From: Cylicocyclus nassatus
Lineage: Eukaryota; Nematoda; Chromadorea; Rhabditida; Strongylidae
Reading direction: 5' to 3'
Length of the DNA: 64,000 nucleotides
NCBI GenBank assembly: GCA_958299035.1
Contig: CATQJL010000001.1
Span: 21,063,433-21,127,432 of the forward strand
The notes under the pieces are model-generated. The model worked only from the letters and a program-made list of their open reading frames with translations, made no database searches and was not told the DNA's origin. The position numbers and the translations under genes are program-made. The stretch's first letter is position 1, and each line of letters opens with the position of its first letter. Positions 33,230 to 45,014 of the stretch are shown here, in pieces.

Positions 33230-35460
33230 AGTAATAGCTAATTTTTAGTAATAATTCCACGGTGTTTTTTGTTTTGTAGATTGTTGAAGAACAAAAGCGA
33301 AGGTAAATATAGTTCTTGACAAATCACACTTGATAGGAAAGACAATAAAGAATGAAAGCGGACTGAATGGGAGGCGTGTATGATGTGAGTCTGAAATGGG
33401 CATTTGGGGTACACAGATCCTAGAGTTTTAGCTTTGGAGAGAACGCGATCGGATTTTGATTGTCATCTTATAGCGCTTTTTCGCTCTGTCAAGTGTTTCA
33501 CACCATCCTTGAGTGTTCTCTCAAGGTAGCATCAAAAACACCATTATTTTCGTGGAACCTGATACATGCTCAGTTTGAGCAGTCTGAGCCAGTTTGTTAG
33601 AATACAGTTTTGGATGTAGAGGAATGCTTGTATACTGTTGGACTTGAAACCATAAAATGTAGAATCAGGCTATTTATTGCACCAATTTCCGGAAGCATCT
33701 AACCAGTAATGCAAATGATCAAGTTATAGGAAAACGCATGGAAATCGGAAGGCAGAACTTTCCCTCTTGAAACAAACAAATCATGTTTATCTCAACGCAG
33801 AAACTGCAATCAGAATGTATTTCCGCTAAAACCCAAGCAGACTCAAATTGATCAAGCAGAACGTTGTTGCTTTGTTTTCATTCATGCGACAGTGAATTCT
33901 CGGTATCATTATAATCTTAACAGCAGATGTTTACTGAACAGCCGTATAGCAGCTGTACAAACTCTTTATCTTTTTTATCCGTGTCAAAGAGTTCAATCAC
34001 ATACTTGATTTTTCATGAGATTTGTTTTGATTATTTTGCACAGGTTGAGAAAACAAAAGTGACAGTTATCTTCGATCTATACAATATTTATAATGTGAGG
34101 AGCGTTTGTAGGCATTCATCAAGCTTTGCAACTATCTAACTATTTTACTGGGTTTAGATGAACGGTTTTTCAAATTCTATATTAGATTTACATCTAAGTC
34201 GTGCAGTATAAGATTTATGCATAACATTGATTCAAGTATATTGATAAGATCTTCTCTGCCTTATTTAAAAGTCGTGCATTGAGAGATACAAGTCTTGGAA
34301 AGTTTGGTGCAAACACTGCGCATCCTAATACATTTTTTTGATAGCTAGAGCTTATCTACCATAAATATGAAACGTCACTTCATTTATGTACCGTAGTTAC
34401 TCACCGTATGTCTTTGGCGATTGTTAGGAGACGTGCACCAATTGAGGAAGGCGGTCCCGGCATCATCCTTCTCTTGGTCTGCCACTGGAATTGTTTCTGT
34501 AAATTAATTTAAAATTTGGAAAATTTTGATGAAAGCTATTGTTGCGAAGTGCTCCAAGTTTACGAGTACAAGGCGCAGGGTTTTCTTTTCTAAAATCGGC
34601 CACCACAAACACGTCGAAGGATTCGCGAACCAAAGGCCTACACAGTGGTGCGTATTGCCAAAGAGAACCGTACGGCACAAAAGCTGCTTTCCGAAGCGCA
34701 GAGAAGCAGCGAAGCAAATTGAAAAGTGCGTCCTGTACTAGTGAAAGTAGGATAGATGCCAACTAGAGTCCAAAGTGTTTCCACTGTGGTAGCAGCAGGT
34801 CCCAGAGTATAAAGCAATGCAAATATAGGCTTTTACACTCATACTTCACTTTGTGACGTTCACTTCGCTTTTGGAGAAAGAGATTAGACAAATCTAGCGA
34901 GAAGACCTCATCTTTTTTGCGCGTGTGTGCAAGGATTTACTTTGAATGTCATTTGCTAGTAACAATCGTTTCGCCAACTGAGATACCAGATGGAAGATTT
35001 ACGCTTATTTATGCTAATTTCCTACGTAAAGCTCAATTGTTACTAGCCTATGCCAAGCTTCCCTTTCGAGCTTATTTTATTTTAGCTTAGCGTACTTTTG
35101 CATTTACATATGAATTTGGTAACTATCAGGTTTATTTTTCAAAAAACCCGAAATGAGCAAGCAGAAATCAGTTTCCAGTTCAGCAAAGCGTGTGAGACTG
35201 TACGGCTCATAATCAATTAGTATCTCGGAGAGGGCCCTCTCTTTCCTCAAATAAGGAGTAGCGATGTTTGCGCCCACGAAATTTTGCAAGTTTCTGTTAT
35301 TGCGCTTCATTGTACAGTTGTTTTGCATTACCTCATTATCATTTCATCAGTCGCATTTGCCCATGCTGTTTGATGCAATCGGCAGCCTATGTTCAAAATT
35401 TCGCTTCTTTATGATTGATTCAAGAATTGCCCCGCTGTTCTTTCAAAATATCGCCTTCTT
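33230..35460. other. Upstream region of the Srx gene, no gene called
   Basis: A possible 51-nt exon at about 34046-34096 (acceptor TTTTGCACAG, reading VEKTKVTVIFDLYNIYN, donor AAT|GTGAGG) is isolated. The frames at 34463-34766 and 35104-35479 have no recognised product. Promoter elements of the receptor must lie here, but nematode promoters have no sequence signal that could be named with confidence. Confidence 0.35.
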
Positions 35461-35461
35461 G

Positions 35462-35468
35462 TTTTCAG
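35462..35468 (+). promoter_or_regulatory. Trans-splice acceptor at Srx start
   Basis: TTTTCAG directly abuts the ATG of the receptor at 35469. A consensus nematode 3' splice site with no gap before the start codon, and no upstream coding exon needed, fits addition of a spliced leader. An upstream 5'UTR exon joined by cis-splicing remains possible. Confidence 0.55.
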
Positions 35469-38400
35469 ATGTCCAGTAGTTCATCCACCCATTCATCTCA
35501 CCTCGAAAATATAGCAAACGCAGGAATTATTGCAACGGTAATTTGGCCTACTACTGATACAAATTGATTAAGAATAAACCAAAATAGATTCACTTAACTG
35601 AATTATTGTGATCGTTCAACAATGTGGTTGCCGTTAATCATAAACTTTATGTGGAAAAGTCACTGAATTGTAATGAGGTTTTGTCAGAAGATAAAAATCA
35701 ATGACGTATTTCAGCTGAGCGTTTTCGGGCTGTTCTCCAATACTGCTGCAATAGTTGCGGTCCTTTATAGCCCCATACTGCGGAACGCATTTGGTAGACT
35801 TTGTCTGTCGCATAGTTTTTGCAACTTGGGTGTACTTCTGATCTCTACTTTTTGGCTGGCTCCTAACACATTCAGGTAGGTCCTAGTAAACCAATTATTG
35901 ACGTAACATGAAATATGAATTAAACAGGGAGAGGAAATTATCCATCGAAGTTGTGGACAAGATTATGGGTCTAATTAACACTTTGTTGTGGTATGTATGT
36001 ATTTATTCTCACTTTGCAATCTCGTTGAATCGTGTAGTTGCTCTTATTATGCCACTGCAAGCCGAGCTTCTTAATCGTAAAAAATCCATCTGGTTGGTTC
36101 TTGTCGTCTGGCTAATCGGTTTCTGTCACATTACGCCGTTCTTCTGGGGTTAGTGTATTCATCAGTGTTGATCGAGGACATTTGGCTGAATATTTCAGGT
36201 GAAACGTGCTACATCCACTACGAAACATCAGTGTGGATGTGGTTGTTCGCTGATACCACATGCGGAAACTTTTTATCCACGTACATTGATAGCTATACTG
36301 GCTTTGTCTTGTTGAGCGCTACTATAGTACTCGATATCATCAGTGTTATAAAACTCAAGGGTATTCAGGTACAGTCGAGTAGATTTAGCGGTAAATATAG
36401 TGTGCTTGCACAGTAGGTGAAATGCGGTAAAATTGGCGCGTGAAGAAATAGTTTCGACTGTGACGCCGGCCAATTGCGCGCGCAAGATACCCGCGGTACT
36501 GGCGTGGCTGCTTGTTCACGCGCAAATTTCACCGCATTTCACCTCCTGTGCAAGCACACTATATTTACCGCTAAATCTACTCGACTGTAAGTGATAGTTG
36601 ATAGTTGGGTAATTATGAAGTGCACTTACAACGGACCGCAGAGGATTTGCCACACCTAAAAACTTTGATCTATGATTGGAAGTAGTAGCCCACCAAAAAT
36701 CAGTGATCCAACAAAGCCACCGCTCCGTTCGGAGTTATCCTAACATACTTTTAATCTTGTTGTTTCGAATGGTTTAGCTTCCACCGAAATTGTTGAAAGG
36801 TAACAGTCTCGGTGGAGGCCAAAGGGCCGTGCATACATCATGCGTTTTTATTCCAACAAGATAACTGTTACGTGTCCATTGCTTGCCAGTCATATTGCAT
36901 TTCAGTTGTGATAGCCAAAACGACTGATCGCGACTGACCATCACAGCCGAAATGCAAAATGACCAACAAGCAATGAACTCGTAACAGTTGTCTTTTTGAG
37001 AGAATCGCGAGGCGAAAAATTTGCATGATGTTTGCCCGGCTCTTAAAGGCAGCGTTCAGACAAATCTGGACATATGGGGATCTCACGTGGACAGCGAATT
37101 TGCGACCCTAACTGCTACGCTGCCCCAATCGGCAGTTCAGATGGTGTTCTAACGGCTGAGATATTCGCCTCGCTAGACCCCAGGACCGTCGCATAGGTTG
37201 GGTTCATCGCGCGACACATCATTTTCGCACAGGTCCTCGTTCGAAAGCATGCAAACACGATGCAAGGTCCGATAATACGATCCTGGGGTTTATTATGGAG
37301 GCGTATATCTCAGCCAGTGAGTCATTTGCGCTACCGCTTGGCCCGTACCTTAGTTGGGGCTCCAAAATTGCTTACGTAAAATCCCCAGGGTCCAGATTTG
37401 TCTGGACGCTGCTTTTAAGCCATACAAAACAGCGAAATCATAATGCCAATGTAATGATGAAAGTGTGACTAAAAATGGGTTTGACAGAACAACTGTCATC
37501 ATTGCGCCTAAGGGGCTAATTTTGCCCCCCCATCATAATTCTTTTATCTATTCTCACTTGAGAAGGCGGAAGGGAAGGACGTGAGGGGAAGGAAAGGAAA
37601 AGAAAGCCCCATCTTTATATAATTGCCATATCTCTCAATTGTTAGGAAGGGTGTAGTTTTTAGAAAAGGCCAGTAACAACGACAAATTCTATGCAGAGGA
37701 AAAGACATGAAGTAGAAAGGAGATTCTTAAAGCAGGTGAGTTTTAGGCCATTATGCATGCACATCCCCGCGGGAAAGGGAGGGGATCTGACAATGAGAAG
37801 CGCTTCATTTCTCGCTGCTCTAGATATCTTTCTTCTTCTTCTCTATCTACGTTATAAAAATTCTCATATCATTATCTGTGCATAATGGTGTTGCCAGGGT
37901 ACTGCCGTACAATATCAGATTTTCACTATTTTGTGATAAATCACCTCTCAGTTTCAAAGTCATTTATCTTTCTATAATCTCAATGAAACGTTGTAAAATT
38001 ATGCTGAGGAATTGTGGCACTGCTAAAAATGTTCATAGCAGAAATAAGTGAAATTTCAGGATACCGACTTCTTTGACCACTGCTCGCGAGCTGGATTATC
38101 GAAAATTCAAAGTTTTCAGATTTTATTGTTTTTGTCGAAAAGTGCTCAACAGTGCCGTAATACATCCTTAGTACAAATTTGTAGGATCTTCATTGAGTTC
38201 TATGACTTTGGAAAAGAGAGATGATCGGGGTATCCGCAGTCGATCACACAATATAGTGAAAATCTGTTCTTGTATGGCAGAACTGGCATTTATTATGCGC
38301 AGGTATCGAGGTATGAGAACATTTATGGCTTACATAGGGAAGAAGAAGAAAGATTATTGGAGTCGAGATACGGCGAGTCCCTCCTCAGATTCCTTCCGCT

Positions 38401-38888
38401 CCCCGCAGGGATGTACGTGCATACAGGTTCTAGTCTTATGATTTGAAATTTTACAGACACTTTGCCAAAACTTATTGTTTCTTTATGCCATCTTGAGTTA
38501 CTACTACGTCTCAACAAGGCTCACCAACCACTGGGCATTATTTTGTTCTACCACGCTTCCGGGGTTGCTTTTACATGCTTTTGATGGGTGAGAGAATTTA
38601 TGAAGTCACTGACACACATTGCGAGAAAATCTCTTTTCTATTGCCTTCAAACTGTCGGGAATGTCATTTAATCCTCTGAATGTGAATTACTGCGCTGTAA
38701 TGTTCCAGTCATTAAAACTCGGCGAGAATTAAATTACTCATCATGTTGCAAACTTCCTATAATGTGACTCTTGAAATATGAATGTTTTCAGGTTCATCAT
38801 AGCTGTATTTCATTTTCATTTATCTTATCTGAAGTCAACCTTCGATCTTGCACAGAAGGCAATAAAAGTTATCGCTACAAAACCATGA
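35469..38888 (+). CDS. Serpentine chemoreceptor, Srx-like 7TM GPCR
   Basis: Seven exons: 35469-35537, 35715-35875, 35928-36148, 36199-36368, 37697-37735, 38457-38587 and 38792-38888. All are in frame and encode 295 residues ending at TGA, close to the usual ~300 for Srx receptors. TM1 starts near residue 20 (IIATLSVFGLFSNTAAIVAV, with the conserved N). TM2 contains SHSFCNLGVLLISTFWLAP. The end of TM3 has SLNRVVALIMP (N111-R112 in place of DRY). TM4 is IWLVLVVWLIGFCHITPFFW. Extracellular cysteines are at 154 and 172. TM5 follows YIDSYTGFVLL. Exon 5 is a basic third intracellular loop (RKRHEVERRFLKQ). TM6 contains LCQNLLFLYAILSYYY. TM7 is preceded by NHWALF and starts after HAFDG. Such receptors detect environmental or pheromone ligands in sensory cilia. 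Intron 4 (1,328 bp) carries three transposons, one in its donor site. There is no stop or frameshift. AATAAA lies at 39043-39048. The subfamily call (Srx versus Srsx) is by eye. Confidence 0.8.
36372..36587. mobile_element. 216-bp foldback MITE inside a 5' splice site
   Basis: The ends CAGTCGAGTAGATTTAGCGG and its reverse complement are flanked by TA at 36370-36371 and 36588-36589. The arms pair for about 65 bp (TATAGTGTGCTTGCACAG, then AGGTGAAATGCGGT) and enclose a GC-rich loop with GGCGCGTGAA and TTCACGCGC. The left TA is bases +2/+3 of the donor of Srx intron 4 (exon ends 36368 at CAG). Removing the element and one TA gives CAG|GTAAGTGATAG, a consensus donor. The inserted allele reads CAG|GTACAG. 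Confidence 0.8.
36858..36993. repeat. Inverted repeat in Srx intron 4
   Basis: AAGATAACTGTTACGTGTCC plus ATTGCTTG mirrors CAAGCAATGAACTCGTAACA plus GTTGTCTT. The inward patches CATATTGCATTTCAGTTGTGAT and ATCACAGCCGAAATGCAAAATG also pair. The end motif AACTCGTAACAG recurs at 63724 beside another repeat, so it belongs to a dispersed family. Confidence 0.6.
37042..37419. mobile_element. 378-bp foldback element in Srx intron 4
   Basis: TTAAAGGCAGCGTTCAGACA plus AATCTGGA mirrors TCCAGATTTGTCTGGACGCT plus GCTTTTAA. Further inward patches pair loosely, for example TGAGATATTCGCCTC against GAGGCGTATATCTCA and CCCCAGGACCG against CGATCCTGGGG. TTAA-like sequence borders both ends, but the target duplication is ambiguous. 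Confidence 0.65.
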
Positions 38889-39194
38889 TTATCAACTTCT
38901 CATCGCAGAAGAATAATACTCACTATTTCAATTGGTGAGCATGATTTGCCCATTTGCCCCTAAGTGGATAAAAAATCCACTAATTGGCTTAAACTTATCT
39001 TTCAACTTCTTTTCGTTCAGTAAATTCGGGTTTTTGAAAATCAATAAAAATTGAATCTTTGTCTTGTGTGTTCACAGTCCAAATCTAATGCTTGCTTGAA
39101 AATGTTGCGAGAAACTGAATTGGAGTCAGCAAAAGGTGCTGTTACTTTACATATACAGCACTTCTGATTTCTTGCTGAGTGACTGCAAATCTTA

Positions 39195-39978
39195 CAATGC
39201 GTTCAAGGAGGTCAGCGCCGCGTAGTGCAATCACACATCTACGCGCGAGCGTTACCGTAGGCGCAGCGTGCAGGGACCATTCTGCGCGCAACATCGCGGG
39301 CCTTGTTTTTACCAATGTATCATGCAATTTTTCCTTTTTTGTAGCGGCGTGTTGACATTTTCCTTGTTTTTGTGCTCATATATGATTTGTCTTGATATCG
39401 GATATGATTCTTTTCGCAGCTAAGGTAGGAGGTATCTAATCTTTGAGCGTTTTCTCTCATGACATCCTTCATTTCATCCAGGCCTTCTTAGGCTGATCTC
39501 GGATGTCATGATTCATTATATCGACTCCGTTTCAGCGGGTATAATCTTATATCGTTTAGGTTTGAGTGAACCTCGCGTTGGCGCTGTTCACTCAAACTGT
39601 TCTCTCAATCTATACGACATACGATTACAGCTCACATATCAACCTTTAGCTGTAAAGAGGAAGAGACCAGCCGTTCTTTGAATTCTCAAATAAAATGGTT
39701 CAAATCACATCTTCACACCTCAAACCTCCATTTTGTCTCCTAATTCGCGCAGTGATACTTTGATGTTAGGAAGAGTATCGAAGTAAGGTTTTAGGCAGGA
39801 AAAGCTCAGAAATTTGAAATCAGGACAGCGAAAAAGCTAAGAAAGAAGAAGAAAGAGTAGCTAATTCAAGGACCACGTAGCTCTGCGCGGCGTGGTCCCT
39901 GCACTCTGCAGCCGACGATAGCGCTCGCGCGCAGTTGTGTAACTGCACTACGCGGCGCTGGCTCTGTCAAACGCATTG
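39195..39978. mobile_element. 784-bp foldback TA-element
   Basis: The left end CAATGCGTTCAAGGAGGTCA and the right end TGACA-like sequence finishing AACGCATTG are inverted and flanked by TA (39193-39194, 39979-39980). The arms pair inward through GCGCCGCGTAGTGCA, TACGCGCGAGCG and GTGCAGGGACCA against their complements. Near the centre, GTTTGAGTGAAC (39560-39571) and GTTCACTCAAAC (39586-39597) form a perfect 12-bp hairpin. No transposase frame was seen. It lies about 300 bp downstream of the Srx gene. Confidence 0.7.
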
Positions 39979-39984
39979 TACAAG

Positions 39985-40950
39985 GAGAGTGGCCAATTCG
40001 AAGTGAGTGACTTCCGCAAAATGCAATTCATCACGAAAAGCGTGAAGCGTTGATTTCGAAATTGTTTTTCCACATATGCAAAAAGCTTCTTAGAAAGTTA
40101 TGGGATTAATTGCGGTAAATTTGCAAGATGCGTAGCCAGAATTGTCAACACCTAAGCACTTGGTACCTAAACCTATGGAACAGCTTATCCACGCTCAGTG
40201 CAATGCTGACCCTCTTGTAATCCTGAGTCATTCAAACCGCGCAAAATTTCAAGATATAACCCAATAACCTCCTTCACAAGGGCGTTCCGCAGAAGGCAGA
40301 TTTCAAGTTGGTGTTACATAGTCTTTATAACGTACATACTGTGGAAATGAATTAAATTTCGCGACCCTTCCTTGTCAGTCTTTCCAAGAACTGTCTGTCT
40401 TGAGAATGCAAGTCGCTGAAGATAATCTTTCACTCAAAGTGTACCGGACCGAGAGCTTTGTGACTGCTGCATTAGTCTCGCCGAAAAGGTTTACGCGCGA
40501 TAACCGACTTTATAGTTTTATCTATCTTCCGTGCTAAATATCAGAAAGGAAAAGGTTGACGAAGCAGCAGTAGGGTACACTTTTTTTCATATCTCGTGTA
40601 AGCATTGATAGCGTTACAAACATGAGGATAGTATGCATGTAAACTTCTGTTACCATGACTACGGTTTTCATGATCATTTATTTTGTTGCTTCGAAGCTCA
40701 TAACTATTTGCATAATCATGGCATGAACAGCAAAGGTTTGTAGCCAATGATAAGTTGAGCGACGAAAAATTCCATAAAAAACTCCATAAATTCGACTTCT
40801 GATACATGATCTTCCAAAAAGATGTGCTTACTGTTTGGTTGTCAATAACTCTCTTGTAAAGAAGTTTTAGCTCCTAGTAATGTTTTGTAGAGCTGGTTCC
40901 ACCTTAGATTGACGCTATAGAGCAAATTAAGAATTTATCTTCATTAATGT
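39985..40950. other. No supported gene
   Basis: An open plus-strand segment at about 40357-40536 (including MQVAEDNLSLKVYRTESFVT) has protein-like composition. It lacks a donor in phase with the candidate exon at 40953, so it is not called a gene. Confidence 0.3.
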
Positions 40951-40952
40951 AG

Positions 40953-41095
40953 GAGCACAAAAGGAACTTGCAGCATATGGCGCCACTGTGAAAAAGGCCG
41001 TTTGGAAAGAATTCTTCAAAGAAAACCCTGAAAGATTGTGTAACAAAGTTTTCATGCATGCTGATTTCAGTACACAAATTAAAGCGCTTTTGTAG
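40953..41095 (+). CDS. Candidate exon, lysine-rich helical peptide
   Basis: After the acceptor-like ATTAATGTAG, one frame is open to TAG at 41093-41095. It reads AQKELAAYGATVKKAVWKEF, then FKENPERLCNKVFMHADFST and QIKALL. The composition (K, E, A, aromatic) looks like a real amphipathic helical protein. The first two bases complete an upstream codon. If the exon instead ends at a weak donor AAA|GTTTTC after LCNK, it could join the candidate at 41269. No family is recognised and no upstream exon in phase was found. It may be the 3' exon of a gene mostly lost to rearrangement. Confidence 0.3.
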
Positions 41096-41268
41096 AGCTT
41101 TCTAAATGGCCTAATCAGATTTTTGACGAATAGCAGAAACGCCGTTGGTTGCTGTGGTATATCTGACAGTTATGAAAAGTGCCTTAAGTGCGAGTTCCAT
41201 GTTTGAAATCAGCGACTCCGACCAACTTAGTGCAGGAGCTTTGTGGCTTTGCTGGCTCTGGTTGATAG

Positions 41269-41436
41269 GAACCGTGCTATTCATACCTTCGATACATAGA
41301 GCCATGTACTCTGGTAACCTTTGCTTTAAGTGTCATGATAGAACCTAAAGTTCACCTGGAAAGAATAACAGAAGTCATCCGGGTCGAAGCCAAGAATTAT
41401 GACATACATAACTTTACAGGAATGAGTGTGAATGAG
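41269..41436 (+). CDS. Candidate exon ending at a GC donor
   Basis: One frame is open from an AG at 41267-41268. It runs through YLRYIEPCTLVTFALSVMIE, then PKVHLERITEVIRVEAKNYD and IHNFTGMSVNE. It ends at AATGAG|GCAAGT, which fits the minor GC-AG donor class. An internal acceptor at 41339-41340 (GATAG) would give a shorter exon (41341-41436) holding the most protein-like part. A TA-element begins 7 bp after the exon end. Phase-compatible joining with 40953-41052 is possible but rests on a weak donor. No family is recognised. Confidence 0.25.
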
Positions 41437-41443
41437 GCAAGTA

Positions 41444-42305
41444 CAGGAAGTTTGAAAAGTTCGTGTCCTCAAGTACATCCAATTCGAATTTTGACGCGCT
41501 TTTTGTTTTATTGGGCTCATCAGCCTAGAAACCATTAATTCAGTGAAACCAGCTTTTCTTGTGGTTTTTTAGTTTTTTTATTAGGTTGAATTATATCAAT
41601 ATAGCTTTCCAAACCACTTACTTAAAACGCTTGTTACTAAGAAGGAAACATATTTCAAGAACATTAGGTATACATTTTGAAAGCCCTTTCCTTTAAGGTT
41701 TTTCACATGTTATTTTATTTTCGTAGAAGTAAGTTCGATTTTGAAATACCGTGTCTTGAAATACAAGAGATCCAGTTTCAGTATTTTTTGTCAGTAAACC
41801 CAGCACTGAAATTTTTATATTATTTTATCTTTAAAACGTTCGCTAGCGTGCAAAATTTTTGTAAATTGATACAATGAAGATCAGAGAGCTGCGCTACAAC
41901 ATGTTTAAATAAGACTTCGAAACTTTTTAAACCGAAAATTAACGTAAACTTGTGCCGCGATTGTCTGTTGTAATTTAGCACATGATTAAAATTTTTGTTC
42001 GCAAACTGCTGAGGAACTTCTTTATATGAAGAAAGTGTAAACTTAGAATTATTTATAGTAGAAAACGGAAAGCTGTCTCCGCTTTACGGAGTTGAAAAAA
42101 GTAGAATAACTCAAACAACGCACTCTTTCTTCTTCGAGGAAGCTGAAAAATTTGTTTGCTTCCAAATTTTTTAAGGTATCTTGAGGCAAAAAATATTTTT
42201 CTTTGTTGACCCAGTGGTTTCTACGTTTAGCGAACACATATAGCAAAAAACTAGTTAGGATTCGCAATTGAAGTACTTGAGGACACGAACATTTCAAGCA
42301 CCCTG
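41444..42305. mobile_element. 862-bp TA-flanked element, CAGG..TTGAAA ends
   Basis: Left CAGGAAGTTTGAAAAGTTCG plus TGTCCTCAAGTAC is mirrored by GTACTTGAGGACACGAACAT plus TTCAAGCACCCTG at the right. TA lies at 41442-41443 and 42306-42307. The inverted similarity continues for about 90 bp (CTAGAAACCA against TGGTTTCTACG). The interior shows no transposase. The CAGGGTG-type right end with a TA target is common in Tc1/mariner-type elements. Confidence 0.7.
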
Positions 42306-42309
42306 TATA

Positions 42310-44205
42310 GTGAGTAATATACAAAAAAGCACAGCAAACCAAAATGTTGCCCTTTTGTAGCATTTTCTGCTGAAAAAAAGGTTTTTATCCAAAAATTCCC
42401 TTGGAATTTAAAAAAAATTCTTATTCAAACTTTTTGTAGACTATGATTAAGTGAAAAGTTTAAGAAAGCCGTTGGAGTTAATAAGAACAAGAAACTGCGC
42501 TTAAATCTTACGCAAAGAGTCGCCACTTAAATGCTGGTTTATCTCGTTATGGAGTGATTTTCAACATCCGCGACATTATCAGTGCTCCTGGTTGTGTCAT
42601 GAGGATCACAAGAATATATAGTGTTGCAGGTTTTCGTTAAGACCCCGCCGAGATTTACGAGCAGAGCCAAACGTCGCTACCCCAAACGCGGGGAGCGGAG
42701 CGTTTGGTTCTGGTGCCCATTTCTTCGTCGTTTTCAAATTGATCCCAACAAACATTATATCATATTGAAGCTCTTGATCTCTACTTTCACGCTTAACGTC
42801 GCAGAACTCCAATTTTTGATTTGGACGAGAAATCTTTCAAATACCATGTTTTCAAAAATCCCTTGTTTTTTCTTCAGTTTGGCTCTTTTCAAACGGGTTT
42901 TTCTGTGTATTTCATAGATCTTGCTTCCGTTCGTAAGGTGAACAACGTCGCGGGGCTAACTTATTCGATTGTGGTGGAATATCTAGCACAAAGCCGCAAA
43001 AAGTGCGTTTTTGTTTATAGGCCTTATTGGAGTAAGTAGCATTTTGCTCAGAATTATGAGCACAACAGAGCTGAAAACGTCGCCAAAATCCACGGAAAGG
43101 GGCTAAAGATGCAAAGGACGCATCAAAAAGTAGATTGCCTTTGACGTGCATTTCGAATTAGGAAAAAACAAAATTGAAATTTTCATAACTGAATGTTTTT
43201 CGTTTATGTTCTTCTTGTTAATCACCGGTTTCAAAATATGTTTGTCTTTGAAACAATCGAAGCTTTCAAAAGGAAACTGAGGAAAGTTGACATTTGCCTG
43301 TTACTGAACAATCCTTTGTGACTTGTTCCTGGTCTATTTTCATTACAGGTCTGCTTGTTTCTGGTCTATTTCATGCTGGCCCTCGCTTGTCGACTCATGT
43401 GTTTCGGACTTTGCTTTCCCCACATCGCTTTTGCGAAGCCGCTTTCGTGAAGCTTTTTCCTAGAGTCGTTTCACGATTCCATGTTTTTTTTCGGATTGTG
43501 TTCGTATTTCACGATTTATCGTGTTTACTAATCATGCTTTGCTGGCTTGTCAACCACTTTCGGATGAGCAATAGCATTGCGCCTTAGTACCGTAGATAGC
43601 TGCGTTTCATGCATGACTTTCCCAGAATAAGGCAGGTGTATCCAAGCGTCGGTGGTATCAGGTTGGTGGGTACCTGACAAGAACCAATCGCAGACGATTT
43701 GGACAGCCCGGAAAAGTGGCAGTGGCATTTTCCTATGCCAATCACCTGAGCTCCCTTGACCAGATAGAAATTTTTTTCTCAACACCTGAGGCACTTATTC
43801 GTTGTTTGTTTGTTCTGCTGAAAGGTGACAGGCTAGTCTCTTACTCTAGCAGTGTTTCTTTACTCACACAGGCTTTGGCACACGTTTACGTTTATGAGAT
43901 AGAGGTAAAGATAAAGAATCACAAAGAGAATACTAGCTTTTCCTCGTTTTCCCTCGTTATGGATTGTCTGGTCCTGTAGGGAGAACCTGCAATTTGGAAT
44001 GCCGCCAAACGAGAAACCTCAAATTCATTGCGGCGTTTCAATAGGTTTTCAAGGCCTTCTTTTGCTTTTGCTAATTGTTTTGCATCTTCTTCTCTTCTTT
44101 GATTTCCTATAAACAACTTTCACTTTTCATGGGGGGGGGGGGGGATACTCAAACAACCTTCACTTTTGACGCCCTATCTCTAGACTATCGAAGGTGTGGT
44201 TCTAT
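42310..44205. other. No supported gene
   Basis: Overlapping frames on both strands around 42606-43039 and 43294-43979 lack consistent splice sites. The minus frame 42606-42812 has hydrophilic, protein-like composition but starts at TTG with no clear acceptor. A 14-G run lies at 44131-44144, in sequence (TTCACTTTTCATGGG) shared with 31.77 kb. Confidence 0.35.
44131..44144. repeat. Homopolymer G tract (14)
   Basis: Fourteen G in a row on the plus strand, quadruplex-capable. Confidence 0.9.
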
Positions 44206-44207
44206 TG

Positions 44208-44651
44208 AATGGTGCATTCAGGCTCCACTCTATAACAATCGCCGAGTTACGAGCTTACGTAAACACGTCCTCATGAATTTCGCCCAAAATGTAAAAATTG
44301 CGTGCTTCTTGGAAATTGCACCGTGAGTAGTTGTCTGATATTCATGTTGCAAATAATATGTTCACTTTGCTTAAGAGACCACACTGTTTGAATATGGTGG
44401 TTGCGTGTGCTTTAACTGCTTAATTGAACATAAAGCAACTTCATGGCTAGAACTCAGATCTATCCAATTACCAAATCTAACACAATAAGATCCTATTAAG
44501 CGATGTGAATATATTTGACCATCGTGTCAAACAGGCACTCACGGTGGATATCCGCCGAAGTATATCTTATTGGGAGAAATTTAGGACGTGTTTTCGTAGG
44601 CTCGTAACTGGCGATTGTTACAGATTGGAGCATAAGACATGCACCATTAGA
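44208..44651. repeat. Inverted repeat, ~80-bp arms
   Basis: AATGGTGCATTCAGGCTCCA plus CTCTATAACAATCGCCGAGT plus TACGAGCTTACGTAAACACG is mirrored near 44575-44651 by CGTGTTTTCGTAGGCTCGTA plus ACTGGCGATTGTTACAGATT and GGTGCAT-complement sequence. The mismatches show age. The ~280-bp middle has no arm structure. Boundaries are approximate. Confidence 0.6.
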
Positions 44652-45014
44652 TAGCACAGTTACTTAAACTCCTTATAAAAGCAAGTAGACAAATTTTCTG
44701 ACAGGTACGGGAGAGGTAGACGAAGTTACGGGCTATCGTGACTCCGTTACAGTTACCTCACCATATCTTTGCGAAGAGATCCTATATTGACAGAGACCGA
44801 GTTTTCAAAAATAGGTGTTTGACAATCTCTATAAGCGAAGTTTCTTCTGAAACTAAGATCAGAAAAATTTTGACCAAAATTCATTACGAGCTTCAGAGTG
44901 TGAAACGAGAAAAAATTAAACAACTGAAGTTCTTTGAAAATCTGCTCAAGAGTTTATCTGACCCGGTGATTACGAAACTCACTCTGCTTCGAAAAATAGC
45001 TTCGTATTCTAGCT

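Noticed and set aside
35673..35714. ATG at 35673 as start of the Srx gene
   Set aside because: An upstream exon at 35469-35537 with a TTTTCAG acceptor directly before its ATG splices in phase to 35715 and gives a better N-terminus and TM1.
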